Assembly: GCA_030247885.1 (NCBI GenBank)
Contig: JAPDRO010000011.1
Coordinates: 124,001 to 188,000 of the forward strand
Direction: 5' to 3'
Length of the DNA stretch: 64,000 nt
From: Taxawa tesnikishii (nom. ined.)
Lineage: Eukaryota; Ascomycota; Dothideomycetes; Dothideales
The notes under the pieces were generated by a model. It saw nothing but the letters and a program-made list of their open reading frames with translations. It searched no databases and was not told the DNA's origin. This document shows, one piece after another, positions 59,286 to 64,000 of this stretch. Position 1 is the first letter of the stretch; every line of letters starts with the position of its first letter. A program made the translations under genes and the position numbers.

Positions 59286-59902
59286 GTTGCTTGCTAACTC
59301 CTTCAAGGGTCCGTTGAACGTTCTGAGAAGGGACGTGTTGTAGGCAAACGTGAGGTGTTCCGAGGTTGTTGGCAGGGCAATGAGCTTGGTCGAAGGTGTG
59401 ATCCAGTAAGACGGAGAAGAAATTGGACAGTGCACAACTAAGGTCAAGTGACTCACTGGCCCGAAAGCAACCGACGTGAATAAGTGACGTATGGCACGGT
59501 GAACGTTTGGCATGCACTATGATAAACTTGCAAAGCTCTTTACAAGTCAACCCCATGCGGTTGGCGGCTTGTTGTGACGTGATTTAGATGTATGGTGCTG
59601 TGCGAACGGACAATGGAAGGGAAGGCTCCTAGCTGTTCTCAAAGAGCAAAGGAAGAGGCATATCAGAAGCAGATCGCAGTTCATGTGTCTTGAGAAATAA
59701 GGAAACAGAAAGAAACCCCGTTCACCTTGACATCTCCCTGTATAAGCTATACCACCCGCAGCCCCTCCACTTCTACCCGAACATCCAGATCGCCAAATAC
59801 TCGTGTCCTTCTCAATTCACGCCTTGCCTTCGTATAAACACCTGGAACCCCCTCTATAGTAGTTGATGAGAGCCCTTGAAAGCAGCTGGAAGCCGGCCCG
59901 AT

Positions 59903-60754
59903 CTACTGACGGCCCCTCCATAACTCATTATAGAAGGCCTGATGAAGAGGGCAGCGGTTGATTGTAGGATCATCCTTATCCCGGACGCACTCGACATGCT
60001 GCTCATTCCATCCAACGGGAGCGCCATTCCACCGATGGTTGTTGAAGAACGAACTTTTTGTGCCCGGTCTGGTCAACGTCAGTGCTGCATCCGACATGAG
60101 TCTCGTAGTACGTTACTTACAAGCTTGGTAGCAGTTGTCAGGATTCTGATGGCAAGGCGCGGAGGCGTGAAAGTGGCAGTAAGGATTGCCATCCGGGCAT
60201 GGTTCGTTCTCCCTGTGGTGGGGCGGCCGAGGACCACTGAAGCCACCGCTCTTGATTAGGTCCACGTTCGCCTGTGCCTGGATCTTGTGGTTGATAGCAG
60301 CCATGAAATCGACAGGAGCGGCGACGGTGTGGCGGTGTGGGTCCGCGTCGGCGAGGGCGGCAGCTATGGCTGTGTGCTGGGCCGCTTGGATGGTTGTGCT
60401 AAGATACGATTAGACTCTATGCATTGGGACGACATAAGATGTGATGAAAGATGGGCAGAAGAGAGCTAAGCAAAGGGGATGATATGAAGAGCCGCCAGGA
60501 TGTCCGGCAATCTGTAACGGTACAACATACAATTCTCGGTCCATCGCTCCTGCCGGAGGATCTCTTAGGCCAAGTCCAGTATCGAAAATGCCGCCAACGC
60601 ACCGCGGGCAACCAGAACGTGGTTGGACCATTTGCCAGATCACGTTCGGGTGGGCCAAGATGGCTGGGTTGACACGACTACCGTTCCTGTCTACGACCTC
60701 AAAGTGGCCACACTGCCATCTGGACACGAAGTGCGTAGGGTTGATGATGCTCAT
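59903..60754 (-). CDS. Unrecognised Cys/His-rich protein, tandem copy B
   Basis: Three exons (60754-60531, 60398-60121, 60084-59903) keep frame and give 227 residues. Exon 1: MSIINPTHFVSRWQCGHFEV, then QPRSGCPRCVGG (C-x-H ... C-x-x-C). Exon 2: an Ala-rich helix (AAQHTAIAAALADADPH), then ENEPCPDGNPYCHFHASAPC and HQNPDNCYQ. Exon 3: SFFNNHRWNGAPVGWNEQHV, then EC, RCPLHQAFYNELW. It is a clear paralogue of copy A in the same orientation, 618 bp downstream-to-start. Shared features are the CPDGxPxCHxH cluster, PCHQ-x5-C, the RW(D/N)GAPVGWNE(R/Q)H-x2-C signature, and a phase-1 splice before that signature. Cysteine spacing suggests two or three zinc sites, inside the cell. I know no described family with this signature. 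Confidence 0.72.
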
Positions 60755-63012
60755 GATGTTAGGCGGTTGATACAGGAGATGTGGTAGGGGCCCGTCAAGG
60801 AGTAAGTGGAGCTGTAGAGGAAGGATCTGCGTGTGTCCCGGTCTTCTTGAAGGGTGTGATGAACAAGACTTGGAGAGGGATGAGAGGCTAGAGCAACTTT
60901 TATATCCGAATGCTTTGCTGCAATGCCGAAATACGAACAAGCTGTCGGCTATCGATGCCTTTGGACAATGATTTTATGCTGCACGTGACCCTTGTCACGA
61001 ACCATATTGTTCACGCCTACAATTCACCTAAGCGCGTATAGCCGGACACGGACAGTGCTGATGACTGTGAAAGGGCTACTGCCGGCTTCGGTTGAGTGTT
61101 CCTCTGACGGATGCAAGACAGGTTGGAAGAAGAGATGGGGGTGAATCCGTCCGCGAGCCATAAAAACACCTTGGGCTGTTATAGCAGGTTGACAAGGCTT
61201 TCTTGCAAACCTTCCCTTCTCTCGTACTATACTCTTCTTTTGTTTGCTATTGGGAGATAGAGTAGACAGGGAACTTGGACAACTCACCACAACATTAAAC
61301 CTGCTTCCAAAGGGGTTTTTATCTGGCTAAGGACTGTCACTTTTCGTGCCCATGGCATTTCTGATAGGCAACTCACACAGTCAGTCTGCAGGAGAACCAG
61401 CACCATGCATAGCGACTTGCTCCGTCATATTGTCGTCTGTTGTGCTCTGTGGCTCCCGCCGCCCCTTGCAAGATAAAGACATTACGATCGGACTGCAACG
61501 GTATGGATTTCTCGAAGGAGGACGACACCTTGAACGTAACGAAGAGTCCATCACTCAGTTATGTCTTTGTTGATAGTACATGGATGAATGAGTAGAAGAA
61601 GATATATGATAAGTACGTGGAAAAGGAGGAGGTTGAGGGCCGTTCGGCTCGGCAAGCAAAACGCCTGGGAAGGTCCGAGAGGCTGGAGACCTCTTCCCCT
61701 CACGCCGTGTAACCTACACAAACGACGTTTGCAGTACAGATTTGAGAGTCGAGAAACCCGGCAACTACGGCCTCAGGTGCCGCGTTATACAGATTGTCAT
61801 CTGTATGAGGTTGTACACAACTATCCCTGAGATTCGCAGTGGTACAAAGAACACTCGCAGGACGAAGAGTATGTTACACGTATGCAATCAATATGTACAC
61901 CGAGACGTCCAATATGAGACAACATTTTGTTTGTGAGTTGTATAGAATGATTTTGATGCATATATCCTCTACTCTGATGTCCGGCCCTTGCATAGCTTGA
62001 GCAGCCCAAGACCGCTGGTAGCACGCCGAAAGGTTAGAAAGACGGCTTGCAAAACAGACGTAAAGAAACCTCGGAAGAGGGGAGAAGGTGTTTGCTGGTG
62101 TTTTAGCTGTGCTGGGGGATGGTGGGTGCAAAGTAAGATGGACCAAAAACGAGAAAGGATAAGATTTGGGTATGAGGCGGAGCATATCGACGGGCAATGC
62201 GAGCGTCTCCTGGCTTATCGTAAGTGCTGAACAAAACATTGCTGTACGTATGAAGCCCGTCAGACAAGCGGATGGCCAAGGGACCGGACCTACGTGTATT
62301 TTCGTTATGCAAGGAGTTGCCAGAACGCTTGACTCACCCAGAGCTAGAGCTTAGAGTCTCTCTATCGATTTCTGTATCGCCCGGAGAAGCGGATGGAGAA
62401 GAGTCAACACAGCGAGAGCGTAGCTCGAAAAAACGAGCACGGCGCATGAGAACCACCAAGCCAGAACAGAAGCTGGTAGAGCCCCTGTTGTCAACCGCAG
62501 AGACGGTCATCTTGGATGCCGGATCTGACATATACGATTTCATCGCTGAGAGACGCCCGTGTCGTGCTGTAAGTCATGCAGAATCGCGTTTGCTACTATC
62601 TTGTCTTCTTTCTAACAGTGCTTGCTCTATCAAATTTCAATTTCGGAAGGAACGGAACAATCACTCTATGATCGAGAATGCACAGGGCGAAGGAATTTTT
62701 GATAAGACAATTATTGATTACTATTTGCGGCTGCTCGCAGCTTGTGCATTATGTATCCCTCCCCTATAAACATCACATACTCCTGTTTCCATGCTGTCGC
62801 TATGTTTGTACATCCCACATCATCCCATCAGCCCATTCTCCCATCCACCGTACATGCATGTGCCCGTAACCCATATCGAGATCGCCACCCACGTCTCAAC
62901 GCCGACGTGTGCAATCCAAGAACAAACGCCCTGACCCCGTCGCTAAATCGCAGCAGAACAAAAACAAAAACAAGCAAGCCCCTTCTTAATCTTCACCTCA
63001 CCATATTACCCA
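60755..63012. other. Long stretch without a firmly supported gene
   Basis: About 2.3 kb. A plus-strand frame at 62272-62769 (165 codons, charged middle with KKRARRMRTT) and an overlapping minus-strand frame at 62543-62334 compete; neither has a domain. No repeat or RNA gene seen. Confidence 0.4.
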
Positions 63013-64000
63013 TCAGACATCCCTCGCAACAACCCCCGCCCCATTCTCTCTGCTGACTCGATCGATACCAACCCACTCCCTTCCATCTCTGCCTACATAT
63101 CTTCCAAAGGCGAACCTCGGCTCCTCCAGCACGCCCATGCCGGCCACAGCCGTCAGCCTCGCTCTTCCAAAGCCTCTCACGCTATCCGCAAGGCTGACCT
63201 TGCTGCCCGCAACCCTCTGATCCTCATGCATACTGACCCTCTGCCCATCCGGCGCGCTCAGTAGTCTCGTGACCAGACTCGTCTTGGTTGCCGGAGCACG
63301 GAACGCCATGTCGGTGAGCAACCTGCTCTGATGCACCAACGCGATGACGTCAGCGATAGAGCGCGCCTCGACGGGCAAACCGCGCTTCTTCTTCGATGTG
63401 TAGATGAAAGTGTAGGAGAGCGCGTACAGGACCAAGAAGACGGTGAGGGCATAGAAAGCTGGCATGTGACCGTAGACACGGACGCGTTGCTGAGCGACGG
63501 AGAACTGGGCCCAGAAGACACCGCCTGCAAGGATGGGCAAGGTTGCTGCGAGTAGGGTGGTGAAGCTGAGGAGCGCGACGCGGTAGTGGCGGTTGGTTGT
63601 CGCCTTCAACGTGACGAGTACCAGGCCGTCGGAGGGATAGGAGAGGAGAAGGGATTCTTCAGCGAGGGCGCCGTCGGGTTTACGAAGGCTGGCGTAAGGC
63701 TGCAGACGCCTGAAGGCAAGGTCGATAGAGTACCAGAAGAGGAGGCAGAAGAGTCCGAGAATGGCGGGGATGAAAGAGTAGAGGAAGTTGGCAGAGGAGA
63801 ATCCGGCGGTGTTGACGGGAACTGGAAGGTCGGGTAGGAAACCGGAGCGGATGGCGGTGGCGGGAAGGTAGGAGACAACGAGGAACGCCAGGAGCAGAAC
63901 GATAGCAGTAACGGCCCACAAGGTGGTGAAAGTGGGCCGGAGGAACCAGGGAAGGTAGACAGGCGTTGACTCAAGTGGGTTGATGGGCGCCTTGGAGTCG
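63013..64000 (-). CDS. DUF3433-like multi-pass membrane protein, 5' part outside the window
   Basis: The frame is open from the right edge to a stop at 63013, about 328 codons. It starts inside the protein with INPLESTPVYLPWFLRPTFT, then helices TLWAVTAIVLLLAFLVVSYL, FLYSFIPAILGLFCLLFWYS, a loop with RLQPYASLRKPDGALAEESL, VALLSFTTLLAATLPILAGG and FYALTVFLVLYALSYTFIYT. A cytoplasmic C-terminal region with EEPRFAFGRYVGRDGREWVG follows. The pattern of W-F-L-R-P before a helix, the LQPY-A-L loop and the FGRY-GRDGREWVGID-like end is typical of fungal DUF3433 (plasma-membrane proteins of unknown role). It is partial, not broken. Confidence 0.75.
   Translation of the reverse strand, partial: DSKAPINPLESTPVYLPWFLRPTFTTLWAVTAIVLLLAFLVVSYLPATAIRSGFLPDLPVPVNTAGFSSANFLYSFIPAILGLFCLLFWYSIDLAFRRLQPYASLRKPDGALAEESLLLSYPSDGLVLVTLKATTNRHYRVALLSFTTLLAATLPILAGGVFWAQFSVAQQRVRVYGHMPAFYALTVFLVLYALSYTFIYTSKKKRGLPVEARSIADVIALVHQSRLLTDMAFRAPATKTSLVTRLLSAPDGQRVSMHEDQRVAGSKVSLADSVRGFGRARLTAVAGMGVLEEPRFAFGRYVGRDGREWVGIDRVSRENGAGVVARDV

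Noticed and set aside
62272-62769. 165-codon plus-strand frame with a basic patch
   Set aside because: An equally plausible minus-strand frame overlaps it and neither shows family features.

Overview
The window is nuclear DNA of a filamentous ascomycete (Pezizomycotina). The evidence is many short GT-AG introns of about 40-70 bp, intron-containing housekeeping genes (RPS27, CSN2, RHO3, CWC25, YAE1, a SUR7-family gene, ROGDI/RAV2), a tRNA-Gln with a short intron, and typical mould accessory genes (ACS-family MFS permease, type-B carboxylesterases, a rhodopsin-domain membrane protein, a VAO-type flavoenzyme). A Dothideomycete is my best guess from overall protein style, but that is inference. 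No virus-derived, LTR or transposase-bearing element, CRISPR array or rRNA was recognised.

Region 1-23 kb is accessory and gene-poor. At 1-7 kb lie a permease, a two-domain carboxymuconolactone-decarboxylase-like protein, a metallo-beta-lactamase-fold lactonase-like enzyme and a 3-hydroxyisobutyrate-dehydrogenase-type oxidoreductase. The last two are divergent, and a perfect 20-bp palindrome sits in their shared promoter; together the four look like a small catabolic group. A secreted carboxylesterase, a rhodopsin-domain protein and a DFR-like reductase follow. From 14 to 23 kb there are poorly coding stretches, a diverged duplicated segment, a decayed isochorismatase-family gene and hypothetical proteins.

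Region 23-49 kb is mainly core: YAE1, SUR7 family, ROGDI/RAV2, a fused siroheme synthase (MET1 type), tRNA-Gln, an NmrA-like protein, an SDR, RHO3, CWC25, CSN2, an otubain, RPS27 and deoxyribose-phosphate aldolase.

Region 50-64 kb is mixed: a fragment of an F-box/2EXR-like gene, a VAO-family flavoenzyme with a secreted carboxylesterase behind it on the same strand, an ABC1/ADCK1-like kinase, a tandem pair of unrecognised Cys/His-rich proteins (the most novel content of the window) and a DUF3433-like membrane protein running off the right edge.

A cross-cutting feature is that many otherwise well-conserved genes, including essential ones (YAE1, CWC25), are broken by single-base shifts, mostly at short homopolymers. 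This looks more like consensus indel error than wholesale gene death, so only the isochorismatase-like gene, which has also lost its catalytic cysteine, is called a real pseudogene with some confidence.
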